Below are positions 26,285-35,199 of a stretch of 64,000 nucleotides of DNA, piece by piece. Source of the DNA: Pollutimonas nitritireducens (lineage in GTDB: Bacteria > Pseudomonadota > Gammaproteobacteria > Burkholderiales > Burkholderiaceae_B); NCBI RefSeq assembly GCF_002849615.1, contig NZ_PDNV01000001.1:434001-498000 (forward strand), written 5' to 3'. The translations under genes and the position numbers were made by a program. Every line of letters begins with the position of its first letter. Position 1 is the stretch's first letter. The notes beneath the pieces were generated by a model that saw only the letters and a list, made by a program, of their open reading frames with translations, made no database searches and was not told the origin of the DNA.

Positions 26285-26315
26285 GAAAAAAGGCTGGCAA
26301 TGCCAGCCTTTTTTT
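26285..26315. terminator. Bidirectional rho-independent terminator
   Basis: GGCTGG-CAATG-CCAGCC is flanked by A6 on the left and T7 on the right, so it can stop both the small membrane gene on the plus strand and coxC on the minus strand. It separates the structural cox operon from the assembly operon. Confidence 0.85.
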
Positions 26316-26331
26316 CGGGCATCGCTTCTGT

Positions 26332-27207
26332 TTAGAACCAATACACGAACAGATACAAGCCCAGCCATACAACGTCAACAAAGTGCCAATACCATGCAGC
26401 GCCTTCGAACCCGAAGTGATGCGAAGCGGTGAAGTGCCCTTTGATGAGACGGAACAGGATCACCGTCAGGAACGTGGCGCCCAATATGACGTGGAAGCCG
26501 TGAAAACCGGTAAGCATGTAGAACAGTGAGCCGTACGCGCCAGAATCAAAGCGCAGGTTCAGGTCCTGGTAGGCGTGCATGTATTCATAGCTCTGGACAC
26601 CTACGAAAGTGAAGCCCAGGATGACCGTAAGCGCGACCCAGAAAATTGCTTTGCCGCGATGGCTGGCGCGCAGTGCATGGTGCGCAATGGTCAGTGTCAG
26701 GCCGGAGGTCAACAGCAGAGCCGTGTTGATCGTAGGCAGCCAGAACGGACCAACGGTCTTGAATGCCGGTACAACGCCGGCAGGCCCCAGGTTGGGCCAC
26801 GTTCCGGAGAAGTTAGGCCATAGCAATGTTTGGTGGTCGATATTGCTGAGCCATGGTGTAGTCACTTCGCGGGTGTACCAGAGCGAACCAAAGAATGCGG
26901 CAAAGAACATCACTTCGGAGAAAATGAACCAGGCCATGCTCCAGCGGTAGGAATGATCGACGCGGGCGTTGTTCATCCCGCCTTCGGATTCGCGTATGGC
27001 GTCGCCGAACCAGCCAAACAGCACCACGAAAAGGCCAAGAATACCGACGATGAACAGCCAGAAGCCCACTTCATAGCTATTGATCCAGAAGGCGGCACCC
27101 AGCAGAGCCAGCAGCAAGCAGAAACTTGCGCGTACGGGATGTACTGAATCGGCAGGCACGTAGTAGTAAGGTGCCTCGTTGCCCTGAGCCAAGTGACTTG
27201 CACTCAT
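26332..27207 (-). CDS. coxC: Cytochrome c oxidase subunit III
   Basis: A 291-residue membrane protein with about seven helices. Typical segments are YYVPADSVHPVRASFCLLLA, WSMAWFIFSEVMFFAAFFGS (with the conserved Glu) and FHGFHVILGATFL, ending in WYWHFVDVVWLGLYLFVYW. It completes the aa3-type oxidase that reduces O2 to water. It ends the coxB-coxA-small protein-DUF2970-coxC operon and is followed by a terminator. Confidence 0.96.
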   Translation of the reverse strand: MSASHLAQGNEAPYYYVPADSVHPVRASFCLLLALLGAAFWINSYEVGFWLFIVGILGLFVVLFGWFGDAIRESEGGMNNARVDHSYRWSMAWFIFSEVMFFAAFFGSLWYTREVTTPWLSNIDHQTLLWPNFSGTWPNLGPAGVVPAFKTVGPFWLPTINTALLLTSGLTLTIAHHALRASHRGKAIFWVALTVILGFTFVGVQSYEYMHAYQDLNLRFDSGAYGSLFYMLTGFHGFHVILGATFLTVILFRLIKGHFTASHHFGFEGAAWYWHFVDVVWLGLYLFVYWF

Positions 27208-27243
27208 GGTGTTCTCCTGATGCGAATTATTAAATTGAAAATG

Positions 27244-27468
27244 CTAGGTCAAATAGAAAATAAACCAGCGGGCAGCCATGATCAAGGCCACTACGAAGAC
27301 GATGGCGGCCAGCACGCCAGCCAGAATCAGATGCACCGGGTTGAGCTTGGAAATGTCTTCGGTATAACCCTTGCCCTTGCGTACGCCAAAAAAGCCCCAG
27401 GCCACGGCCTTCAGTGTCTGGAAAAAGTTCAGCTTGCGCCGGGAAAGCTCGTGGATATCTCGCGTCAT
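27244..27468 (-). CDS. DUF2970 family small membrane protein
   Basis: A 74-residue protein. Its first half is amphipathic (FFQTLKAVAWGFFGVRKGKG) and the second half has one membrane segment. Proteins of this family sit before coxC in most betaproteobacterial cox clusters; no function is known. The ribosome site GGAGG lies inside the end of the preceding small gene, only six bases upstream, implying coupling. Confidence 0.88.
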   Translation of the reverse strand: MTRDIHELSRRKLNFFQTLKAVAWGFFGVRKGKGYTEDISKLNPVHLILAGVLAAIVFVVALIMAARWFIFYLT

Positions 27469-27474
27469 GCCGGG

Positions 27475-27588
27475 CTAGCCTCCACCCAGTGACCCACCGC
27501 GCCAGAAGGTCCACGCGACGATCGTCAGCACAATGATGACAAGTACGATGGCGGTGTGGCGGTTCTTCCGGCGTTGTTCGGGTGTCAT
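27475..27588 (-). CDS. Cytochrome oxidase small assembly protein
   Basis: A 37-residue single-span protein starting MTPEQRRKNRHTAIVLVIIV. Its charged N-terminus, one hydrophobic helix and Gly-rich tail match the tiny protein usually found between coxA and ctaG in betaproteobacteria. It starts ten bases after the coxA stop. The ctaG gene expected next is missing: DUF2970 follows at once. Confidence 0.8.
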   Translation of the reverse strand: MTPEQRRKNRHTAIVLVIIVLTIVAWTFWRGGSLGGG

Positions 27589-27597
27589 TGATTTACC

Positions 27598-29196
27598 TTA
27601 CTTGACAACGGGGGGGACAACAAAGGTATGGAAAGGTGCGGGCGAAGGCACGGTCCATTCCAGACCCGTTGCGCCCTCCCAGGGCTTAGCCGGGGCGGGT
27701 TTTCCGTGCCCGGCATACGAGCGCAGGATGACGAACAGGAATATCAGTTGCGACAGGCCGAACCAGAAGGCGCCAATCGTTGCGATTTGATTGAAATCGG
27801 TGAATTGGGCCGAGTAGTCGGCATAACGGCGTGGCATTCCGGCCAGCCCCAGGAAGTGCATGGGGAAGAACGTGATGTTGAACGAAATCATGCTGGACCA
27901 GAAGTGCGTTTTGGCCAATTTCTCGTTGTACATGCGGCCTGTCCACTTCGGCATCCAGTAATAGGCGCCGGCGAACATGCCGAACAGCGACCCGGCCACC
28001 ATCACATAATGGAAGTGGGCGATGACGTAGTAGGTATCATGGACCGCAATATCGATAGGCGCAACTGCCAGAATAAGGCCAGTGAAGCCACCGATGGTGA
28101 ACACAAAGATGAAGCCGATGGCGAATAGCATGGGCGTTTCAAACGTCATGGAGCCGCGCCACATGGTGGCTACCCAGTTGAATACTTTCACGCCCGTGGG
28201 AATGGAAATCAGCATGGTTGCGTACATGAAGTACAGCTGTCCGGTAACCGGCATGCCGGTTGAGAACATGTGGTGAGCCCATACCAGGAAGGAGAGAATG
28301 GCAATGGCTGCGGTGGCATATACCATCGAGGCATAGCCGAACAGTTGCTTGCGGGCAAATGCAGGAACCACGGCGGACACGATGCCGAAGGCCGGCAGGA
28401 TCATGACGTAGACTTCGGGATGGCCGAAGAACCAGAATACGTGCTGGTACAGGACCGGATCACCGCCGGCGGCGGCGTTAAAGAAGCTGGTGCCGAAGTG
28501 GCGGTCGGTGAGCAACATGGTGACTGCCGCGGCCAGCACAGGCATGATTGCGATAAGCAGGTAGGCAGTGATGAGCCAGGTCCAGCAGAACAAAGGCATC
28601 TTCATCAGGGTCATGCCGGGAGCGCGCATGTTCAGGACGGTAACCACGATGTTGATGGCGCCCATGATGGAGGAGGCACCCAGGATGTGGACCGCGAAAA
28701 TGGTGAAGTCCATGCCGGGACCCATTTGCAGCGAGAGCGGCGCGTACATGGTCCAGCCGGCGGCATTGGCGCCGCCTGGAACGAAGAACGACGAGGTCAT
28801 CAGGATGGCGCCGATGGGCAACAACCAGAAGCTGAAGTTGTTCATGCGAGCGAAAGCCATATCGGACGCGCCGATTTGCAGGGGGATCATCCAGTTGGCA
28901 AAGCCCACAAATGCCGGCATGATCGCGCCGAAAATCATGATCAGGCCGTGCATGGTGGTGAATTGGTTGAAGAGTTCTGGCTGGAAGAACTGCAGGCCGG
29001 GCGAGAACAGTTCTGTGCGCACCAACAGTGCCAGCACGCCGCCTTCAAGCAGCATGCAGAACGAAAAGAGCAGGTACATGGTACCGATGTCTTTGTGATT
29101 GGTGGCAAATAGCCAGCGCCGCCAGCCGTGTGGCCGGTGGTCGTGGTCGTCGTGCCCGTGACTGGCTGGGACGTGATCGGCAGTAACGCTGCTCAT
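27598..29196 (-). CDS. coxA: Cytochrome c oxidase subunit I
   Basis: A 532-residue heme-copper oxidase catalytic subunit with twelve expected helices. FATNHKDIGTMYLLFS opens the core. CuB and heme ligands are seen in WFFGHPEVYV, WAHHMF and HDTYYVIAHFHYVM. The GHPEVY motif places it in the A1 family with the cross-linked Tyr. A His-rich N-terminal tail (SHGHDDHDHRPHG) precedes. It pumps protons at the inner membrane. Confidence 0.97.
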   Translation of the reverse strand: MSSVTADHVPASHGHDDHDHRPHGWRRWLFATNHKDIGTMYLLFSFCMLLEGGVLALLVRTELFSPGLQFFQPELFNQFTTMHGLIMIFGAIMPAFVGFANWMIPLQIGASDMAFARMNNFSFWLLPIGAILMTSSFFVPGGANAAGWTMYAPLSLQMGPGMDFTIFAVHILGASSIMGAINIVVTVLNMRAPGMTLMKMPLFCWTWLITAYLLIAIMPVLAAAVTMLLTDRHFGTSFFNAAAGGDPVLYQHVFWFFGHPEVYVMILPAFGIVSAVVPAFARKQLFGYASMVYATAAIAILSFLVWAHHMFSTGMPVTGQLYFMYATMLISIPTGVKVFNWVATMWRGSMTFETPMLFAIGFIFVFTIGGFTGLILAVAPIDIAVHDTYYVIAHFHYVMVAGSLFGMFAGAYYWMPKWTGRMYNEKLAKTHFWSSMISFNITFFPMHFLGLAGMPRRYADYSAQFTDFNQIATIGAFWFGLSQLIFLFVILRSYAGHGKPAPAKPWEGATGLEWTVPSPAPFHTFVVPPVVK

Positions 29197-29281
29197 GGTG
29201 GAACTCCTTCCTACTCAACCAGACGCCGCATGACGGCTATCCGGTAAAAACATTCGAATGTGTCTGTAACGTGCTATCGAC

Positions 29282-30439
29282 TTAGCGCAAGGCCTTGACG
29301 TTGGCAGGTTGAACAACGGGATCCTGACCTTTACCGGCATTGCCCCACGCGTTGCGGGAATAGCTGATCGCAGCGGCAATTTCGACATCGTTCAACTGAT
29401 CACGGAAGGCCGCCATGGCAGTGCCGGGACGTCCATTGAGCACGGTGAGGATTTGGTCTTTCATGGGGCCGAGCACTTGCTGGCTTCCGTCGAGGGCAGG
29501 GAATGTGCCCGGAAGGCCTTTTCCAGTTGCCTGGTGACAGGCTACACAGTTTGCAGTGTAAACCTGTTCACCGCGAGCGACGAGCTCTTCTTTGGTCCAT
29601 TCCTTGTTCGGATCGTCGGCCGCCGAAGCCATGGATTTCTTCTTTTCGGCTGACCATTTTTCGTAATCGGCTTGCGATACGACGTCAACGACGATGGGCA
29701 TGAAAGCGTGATCTTTACCACAGAGTTCAGCGCACTGGCCACGGTAGGTACCGATTTTCTCGGCGCGGAACCAGGTGTCGCGCAGGAATCCGGGCATCGC
29801 ATCTTGCTTTACGCCGAATTCCGGAATCATCCAAGAGTGAATGACGTCGTTGGCGGTAAGAACGATGCGTACCTTTTTGTTGACTGGAACGACAACGTGG
29901 TTGTCGACTTCCATCAGGTACAGGTCGGTGCGTGGAGCAGTACCTTCGATCTGTTCGCGCGGCGTCGCCAGGTTAGCCAGGAACTTGACGCCCTGGGCAG
30001 GACCGTCGAGGTATTCATAGCCCCATTTCCACTGATAGCCCGTAACCTTGATGGTAAGGTCGGAGCTGCTGGTGTCTTTCATGGCCACGACCGTGCGCGT
30101 GGCAGGCAATGCCATGGCGATCACGATGATGAAGGGAATGACGGTCCAGGCAATTTCAATACCTACGTGCTCGTGGAACTTCGCAGGCACGGCGCCGCGC
30201 GATTTGCGGTGCATGAAGATGGAGTAGAACATTACTCCGAACACGCCAACGAAAATCACGGCGCAGATGATAAGCATCATCCAGTGTATCCACATGATGT
30301 CCTGCGCGATCTGCGTTACTCCCTCGTGCAGATTGAGCTGATTGACCCTGGGGCCTCCCGGCATGTCCTTGACCTGCGCACCGGCAGCGCATGCCGTTAG
30401 CAATGCGCCAGTGCCCAGTAACCCTCTCAACTTCTTCAT
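29282..30439 (-). CDS. coxB: Cytochrome c oxidase subunit II with C-terminal cytochrome c domain
   Basis: A 385-residue subunit. A signal peptide (TACAAGAQ) and two membrane helices lead to the periplasmic CuA domain with RGQCAELCGKDHAFMPI near residue 229. The last 110 residues form a cytochrome c domain with the heme motif CVACH near residue 300, as in caa3-type enzymes. It accepts electrons and passes them to subunit I. It is the first gene of the cox operon, and an FNR-like box lies 36 bases upstream of its ATG. Confidence 0.96.
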   Translation of the reverse strand: MKKLRGLLGTGALLTACAAGAQVKDMPGGPRVNQLNLHEGVTQIAQDIMWIHWMMLIICAVIFVGVFGVMFYSIFMHRKSRGAVPAKFHEHVGIEIAWTVIPFIIVIAMALPATRTVVAMKDTSSSDLTIKVTGYQWKWGYEYLDGPAQGVKFLANLATPREQIEGTAPRTDLYLMEVDNHVVVPVNKKVRIVLTANDVIHSWMIPEFGVKQDAMPGFLRDTWFRAEKIGTYRGQCAELCGKDHAFMPIVVDVVSQADYEKWSAEKKKSMASAADDPNKEWTKEELVARGEQVYTANCVACHQATGKGLPGTFPALDGSQQVLGPMKDQILTVLNGRPGTAMAAFRDQLNDVEIAAAISYSRNAWGNAGKGQDPVVQPANVKALR

Positions 30440-30474
30440 GCTGACCTCGAAATACGACGTGTTCTGGACGAATG

Positions 30475-30488
30475 TTGACTTTGATCAA
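30475..30488. promoter_or_regulatory. FNR/Anr-like box upstream of coxB
   Basis: TTGAC-TTTG-ATCAA matches the FNR consensus TTGAT-N4-ATCAA in nine of ten positions. It sits 36 bases before the coxB ATG, where a bound regulator could block transcription when oxygen is low. The gap 30440-30698 holds no gene. Confidence 0.5.
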
Positions 30489-30698
30489 ACGGAGTGATCG
30501 GGAAAACACCGAACGAACACATAATTATTGAACGGCAGGTTTAAAATGTTGTACGTTGGGTAATACCTGCTCGAATCACCTATAGACCGCGGAATTATAG
30601 CGAACAAGCGCTGACGATGGGCTGATTCAGCGTCAAAGGCTTGAACAGGCTCGCGCCCGAACATGCGTAAGTAACCCAGCATCTACTACAATTATTGC

Positions 30699-31532
30699 AT
30701 GAAAGATGCACCCGCCCATGCACTGACGCTCGCCATAGACGCGCGTTATCAAACACTTGCAAAACGAATTCAACACCTGCCACCCACCGGATCGCGACCG
30801 TTGACGGTCGCTGGAAAGGTCGCGGGCTGGATTACCGCCAAGGCGACCCGTCACCTGGTCGGCCTGCCCGGCATATATGTTGAAGACGAAGCGGTGCACA
30901 TCACCGCCGCTGCCGGGCAACGCAAATCCCTGAATACGGTATTGGCGGAATTGGCCGTGGCGCTCAGGGACGCGGGTTGTCTGCGCACGTGGAGGGACGA
31001 GCTGCTGGATGTCGTCGGCGAAGGGCGCCGCCTGGCAGTCATCGAACGAGCTGCCGTGCGCCCCCTGGGGCTGCTGACCAGGGCGGTGCATTTGAACGCA
31101 TGGACGCCCGAGGGCAAGCTGTGGATCGCACGCCGCGCCTTAAGCAAGTCGACTGATCCCGGCATGTGGGATACGCTGGTCGGCGGGCTGGCCGGCGCCG
31201 GGGAAAGCCTTGATGTTTCTTTGTTGCGGGAAAGCAACGAAGAGGCCGGACTGATCGCCAGCGACATCGAGGACAGGTCTCCTTTGCGCATTATCCTGCG
31301 CATGCACCGACGCCTGCCGGAAGGCTATCAGGTCGAGGACGTGCTTGTCAGTGACTGCATCCTGCATGAATCGGTGACGCCTAGAAACCTGGACGGCGAA
31401 GTCAGTGAGATCCGGCAAGTCGACATCGATGAATTGTGGGCGATGGTCGAGTCGGGCGAGTTTACGCGGGAGGCCGAGCTGGTCATTCTCGAAGGTTTGC
31501 GCAAGCGGGTGCGCGAAGGACTTATCCGGTAG
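30699..31532 (+). CDS. Nudix hydrolase with N-terminal DUF4743 domain
   Basis: A 277-residue protein. The first 115 residues form the DUF4743-type N-terminal domain. The Nudix box is GLAGAGESLDVSLLRESNEE followed by AGL at about residues 163-186 and matches Gx5Ex7REUxEExGU. The domain pair is found in thiamine-pyrophosphokinase-like Nudix proteins of yeast and proteobacteria that hydrolyse nucleoside- or thiamine-linked diphosphates; the substrate here is not determinable. It is divergent from coxB, with no strong ribosome site seen. Confidence 0.86.
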   Translation: MKDAPAHALTLAIDARYQTLAKRIQHLPPTGSRPLTVAGKVAGWITAKATRHLVGLPGIYVEDEAVHITAAAGQRKSLNTVLAELAVALRDAGCLRTWRDELLDVVGEGRRLAVIERAAVRPLGLLTRAVHLNAWTPEGKLWIARRALSKSTDPGMWDTLVGGLAGAGESLDVSLLRESNEEAGLIASDIEDRSPLRIILRMHRRLPEGYQVEDVLVSDCILHESVTPRNLDGEVSEIRQVDIDELWAMVESGEFTREAELVILEGLRKRVREGLIR

Positions 31533-31660
31533 CGCCGAGTGCTGGGCTCCACGGCCATTAGACGGCGGCCCGGGTTCAGTTTAAGCTAGCGTGAGACCTG
31601 GTCCGGCGCACATAACGGTACGCAGCCAGGGTCCCCTACGATTGTGCTCAAGGAGGCGAC

Positions 31661-32398
31661 ATGGTCACTCAAAACAACAATCCGTTTGTATTGCCCGGTT
31701 TCGGTCAAACCGGCGATATGGCCCAGAACCCACTTATCGCCAGCATGGAGATGATGCGCCAGGCCTGGCAAGGGCTGGCAAGCGCCGGCGGCGCGAATGC
31801 CGGTGCAATGGCGGCGCCTATTTCAGTCGAAGACCTCGAGCGGCGCATCAGCGATTTGCGAGCTGTGGAAAACTGGCTGCGCCTGAACCTGTCCATGCTC
31901 TCCAGCACCATACAGGGGCTTGAAGTACAGCGTTCAACCATTGCCACCCTTAAGTCGTTCATGACATCGGCGACCGCCGCAGCAAGCGCCCCGAACGGAC
32001 CGTCACCACTGGAAGTGGCGCTGGGCATGGTGGCGCCTGCCTCGCAAGGCAGCGGGTCGTCGTCGGCCGCTGCCACGGGCAAGGGCAACAGCGAGCCGTC
32101 CAAAGACACGGCCGAAAGCAATGCCGCCGGGACGACCGCCGCCGCCCAGGCATGGTGGGACATGGTGCAAAAGCAATTCGACACGCTGGCGGCGGCTACA
32201 ACCGCGACCCTGCAGGGCGCCGAGGCGGTGAAGACTGCGGCGCAACAGGCAGCTTCAAGTGTGTCGGCCGACTCGACCTTGGGCAAGGGCAGAACCAAGG
32301 CACAAGGTGCCACCGCGAGCCAGTCCCCGGCGCCGCGAAAAGCCGCGGCCAAGAAAGCAACGACGCGCAAGCGGGCGCCGGCCGCGCGAAAGCCATAA
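31661..32398 (+). CDS. phaM: PhaM-type polyhydroxyalkanoate granule regulatory protein
   Basis: A 245-residue protein with a hydrophobic N-terminal PLIASMEMMRQAWQGLA segment, a conserved PISVEDLERRISDLRAVENW stretch near residue 52, a low-complexity Ala/Ser/Thr middle and a Lys/Arg/Ala-rich tail (RKAAAKKATTRKRAPAARKP). This is the layout of PhaM, which binds DNA through its basic tail, activates PHB synthase and controls granule number. AAGGAGG precedes the ATG. It implies that the organism stores PHA. glmU follows after 27 bases. Confidence 0.82.
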   Translation: MVTQNNNPFVLPGFGQTGDMAQNPLIASMEMMRQAWQGLASAGGANAGAMAAPISVEDLERRISDLRAVENWLRLNLSMLSSTIQGLEVQRSTIATLKSFMTSATAAASAPNGPSPLEVALGMVAPASQGSGSSSAAATGKGNSEPSKDTAESNAAGTTAAAQAWWDMVQKQFDTLAAATTATLQGAEAVKTAAQQAASSVSADSTLGKGRTKAQGATASQSPAPRKAAAKKATTRKRAPAARKP

Positions 32399-32425
32399 TT
32401 CTTTACTCATTTTTTAAGTAATTTC

Positions 32426-33802
32426 ATGCTCAATATTGTTATTCTTGCCGCCGGTCTGGGCAAACGCATGCAGTCCGATTTACCAAAAGTATTGCACCCG
32501 CTGGCCGGCAAACCCATGCTCGCCCATGTCCTGGACAACGCTAGGCAGCTTGGGCCGGACCGTATCATCATCGTGGTAGGACATGGCGCCGATCGCGTCA
32601 AGGCGGCGTTTGCCGATCAGGCGGACCTGCACTTCGTCATGCAAGTTCCGCAGCATGGCACCGCGCATGCCGTGCAGCAGGCGGCCGGCCTTTTGCTCGA
32701 AGGGCAAGCGGCCGCGCAGGACGCCACGCTGGTGCTGTATGGCGATGTCCCTCTGGTGCAGACCGGGACCTTCCAGCGGCTGTTGGAGGCAAGGGGACAA
32801 GGCATGGCGGTGCTCACCGAGACATTGGCCGATCCCACCGGTTATGGCCGCATCGTACGAAACGATAGCGGCGAAGTGCTGCGTATCGTCGAGCACAAAG
32901 ATGCCACGCCAGCCGAGCACGCCATCGCCGAGGTGAATACTGGCATTCTGGTTGCCCCCACGGGCCGGCTCAAAAACTGGCTTACACGCATCAACAACAA
33001 TAACGCCCAGGGTGAGTACTACCTTACCGATGTGGTCGGGCTTTCTGTGCAGGACGGTTTGCCGGTGCATGCCGCGCAGCCTTCAGCGGGCTGGGAAACG
33101 CTGGGCGTGAACAGCCGTATCCAGCAGGCACAACTGGAACGCGATTGGCAGGGCGAGCAAGCCCGCCGGTTACTGGAAAAGGGCGTTACGCTGGCCGACC
33201 CCGCTCGTTTCGATTTGCGCGGTTCGCTGGACTGCGGCCGCGATGTCTCCATTGACGTCGGTTGCGTTTTTGAAGGTGTGGTCAAGCTGGCCGACGGTGT
33301 CCGCATCGGCCCGCATTGCGTCATCAAAGACGCCGTCATCGGCGCGGGCACGCATGTCGAAGCCTTCAGCCATATCCAGGAAGCGACGATTGCCGATGAG
33401 GCACGCATAGGACCATACGCGCGCCTGCGGCCGGGTGCCGATATCGGCACGCAAGCCCACGTCGGCAATTTCGTGGAAATCAAGAAAAGCCAGCTGGGTA
33501 AAGGTTCAAAAGCCAATCACCTTGCCTATATCGGCGATGCCGTAATAGGGCAACGCGTGAACATAGGCGCTGGCACCATTACCTGCAACTACGACGGCGT
33601 GAACAAGTCGCAGACCATCATCGAGGACGACGCCTTCATCGGATCGGACACTCAACTGGTGGCGCCGGTACGGGTCGGTCGTGGCGCTACGCTGGGTGCC
33701 GGCACGACCTTGACCAAAGACGCGCCTCCGGACCAGTTGACCATATCACGATCGGTGCAGCAGACTATCAAGAGTTGGGTGCGTCCCGTCAAGAAGTCCT
33801 GA
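32426..33802 (+). CDS. glmU: Bifunctional UDP-GlcNAc pyrophosphorylase / glucosamine-1-phosphate N-acetyltransferase
   Basis: A 458-residue enzyme for UDP-GlcNAc supply to the cell wall and LPS. The N-terminal domain opens with [20 protein letters not shown] (nucleotide binding) and has GEYYLTDV. The C-terminal half is a left-handed beta-helix of hexapeptide repeats, with the acetyltransferase region [19 protein letters not shown] and [13 protein letters not shown]. It acts after GlmS (also in this window) and GlmM. Confidence 0.97.
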   Translation: MLNIVILAAGLGKRMQSDLPKVLHPLAGKPMLAHVLDNARQLGPDRIIIVVGHGADRVKAAFADQADLHFVMQVPQHGTAHAVQQAAGLLLEGQAAAQDATLVLYGDVPLVQTGTFQRLLEARGQGMAVLTETLADPTGYGRIVRNDSGEVLRIVEHKDATPAEHAIAEVNTGILVAPTGRLKNWLTRINNNNAQGEYYLTDVVGLSVQDGLPVHAAQPSAGWETLGVNSRIQQAQLERDWQGEQARRLLEKGVTLADPARFDLRGSLDCGRDVSIDVGCVFEGVVKLADGVRIGPHCVIKDAVIGAGTHVEAFSHIQEATIADEARIGPYARLRPGADIGTQAHVGNFVEIKKSQLGKGSKANHLAYIGDAVIGQRVNIGAGTITCNYDGVNKSQTIIEDDAFIGSDTQLVAPVRVGRGATLGAGTTLTKDAPPDQLTISRSVQQTIKSWVRPVKKS

Positions 33803-33804
33803 CC

Positions 33805-35193
33805 GTGCCTGACGCTGCACCTCGGCCGAGGCCCACGAATCTGCCTGACGGATTGCCCACGCCTGAACGCTATTGGGCCGCGCTCGGCTTGTTGCTGGCC
33901 ATCACCATCACGGTGCTGGATTCCAGCATGGCCAACGTCGCCTTGCCGGCCATTGCCCATCAGTTGGAAATCGATCCAGCCGCCGTGGTGTGGGTGGTCA
34001 TCGCCTACAACCTGACGGTGGTGGTCTCCTTATTGCCGCTATCGGCCGTGGCCGAGCGCATCGGCTTCCGGCGCATGTTCGCGATCGGCATGACCATATT
34101 CCTGCTCTCGTCGATCACATCGGCCATGTCGAACTCTTTGCTGACGTTGACACTGTCGCGCATTGTGCAAGGATTGGGTTCCGCCATGCTGATGTGCATG
34201 TTTGGCGGCTTGGTGCGCAATACCTATCCGCTCAACAAACTGGGAACGGGCATCAGTGTCAACGCCATGACGGTGGGGGTGATGGCGGTATTGGGTCCCA
34301 CAGTAGGTGCATTCATCCTGCAACTGGCATCATGGCAGTGGATATTCCTCGTCAATATCCCGATAGGCGTCGCCGCTTATTTTTGCATCCGCTTCCTGCC
34401 CGAGGTACCACGCAGTCGGGGTCGGTTCGACTGGATCGCCTGTGCGCTGAGTGTGCCGGTATTTGGCTTGTCGATCGTGGGACTGGATGCGATTGTCAAG
34501 AATCCCACGCGTGCCGCGCTTTGCCTGATCGTGGCGGGCCTGGCCGGATGGATATTGGTACGGCGTTCGCGCGGACAGGTTGCGCCCATCGTTCCCATCG
34601 ATTTGCTGCGCATTACGCCTATTGCATACGCCGTCGGTGCATCGGCATTTTCATTTGCCGCACAGATGGCGGCGTTTGTCTCGCTGCCCTTCTATTTTCA
34701 CCAGGAGCTCGCTTTTTCCTTCGGCGATGTCGGCCTCTTGCTGGGCGCCTGGTCGATAGGCGTTGCAGTCATGGCGCCCGTTGCGGGACTCCTGTCGAAT
34801 CGCTGCTCCATTGCCGTGTTGTGCGGTATTGGCGCGGCGGGGATGGCGACGGGACTGTTCTGGGTCATCATGCTTCCGGCCGGCGCAGCCTTCGGATGGT
34901 TGATGGCGGCGATGCTGATGGGCGGCGTGGGTTTCGGGTTTTTCCAGACACCCAACAATCGGGCGATGTTGGCCGGCGCGCCACGGCATCGCAGCGGTGC
35001 GGCCGGCGGCATGCAGGCCACCACCCGCGTCTTCGGCCAGAGCTTTGGCACCGCCCTGGTTGCCATCGCCTTCAATGTCAGCCAGACGCAAGGCGCCGTG
35101 CTGGGTGTATCGGCCGCCATCACCTGCGCCCTGATCGCGGTGGTTATCAATATCTGGCGGCAGTTGAATCCTTCCCTGGACCTGGAGCTCTAA
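33805..35193 (+). CDS. MFS transporter, DHA2 (EmrB/QacA) drug-proton antiporter type
   Basis: A 462-residue major facilitator protein with 12-14 hydrophobic segments. The DHA2 signature ITVLDSSMANVALPAIA lies in the first helix and the motif A-like AVAERIGFRRMFAIG in loop 2-3; GPTVGAFILQLASWQWIFLVNIPIG is motif C. GTG at 33805, two bases after the glmU stop, is the likely start; a TTG inside glmU is possible. No ribosome site is clear, so coupling to glmU is probable. Substrate unknown. Confidence 0.85.
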   Translation: MPDAAPRPRPTNLPDGLPTPERYWAALGLLLAITITVLDSSMANVALPAIAHQLEIDPAAVVWVVIAYNLTVVVSLLPLSAVAERIGFRRMFAIGMTIFLLSSITSAMSNSLLTLTLSRIVQGLGSAMLMCMFGGLVRNTYPLNKLGTGISVNAMTVGVMAVLGPTVGAFILQLASWQWIFLVNIPIGVAAYFCIRFLPEVPRSRGRFDWIACALSVPVFGLSIVGLDAIVKNPTRAALCLIVAGLAGWILVRRSRGQVAPIVPIDLLRITPIAYAVGASAFSFAAQMAAFVSLPFYFHQELAFSFGDVGLLLGAWSIGVAVMAPVAGLLSNRCSIAVLCGIGAAGMATGLFWVIMLPAGAAFGWLMAAMLMGGVGFGFFQTPNNRAMLAGAPRHRSGAAGGMQATTRVFGQSFGTALVAIAFNVSQTQGAVLGVSAAITCALIAVVINIWRQLNPSLDLEL

Positions 35194-35199
35194 ACCATC

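Noticed and set aside
33775-33804. A TTG start for the MFS protein inside glmU
   Set aside because: It would add ten residues with no hydrophobic or conserved character and has no ribosome site; GTG at 33805 is simpler.
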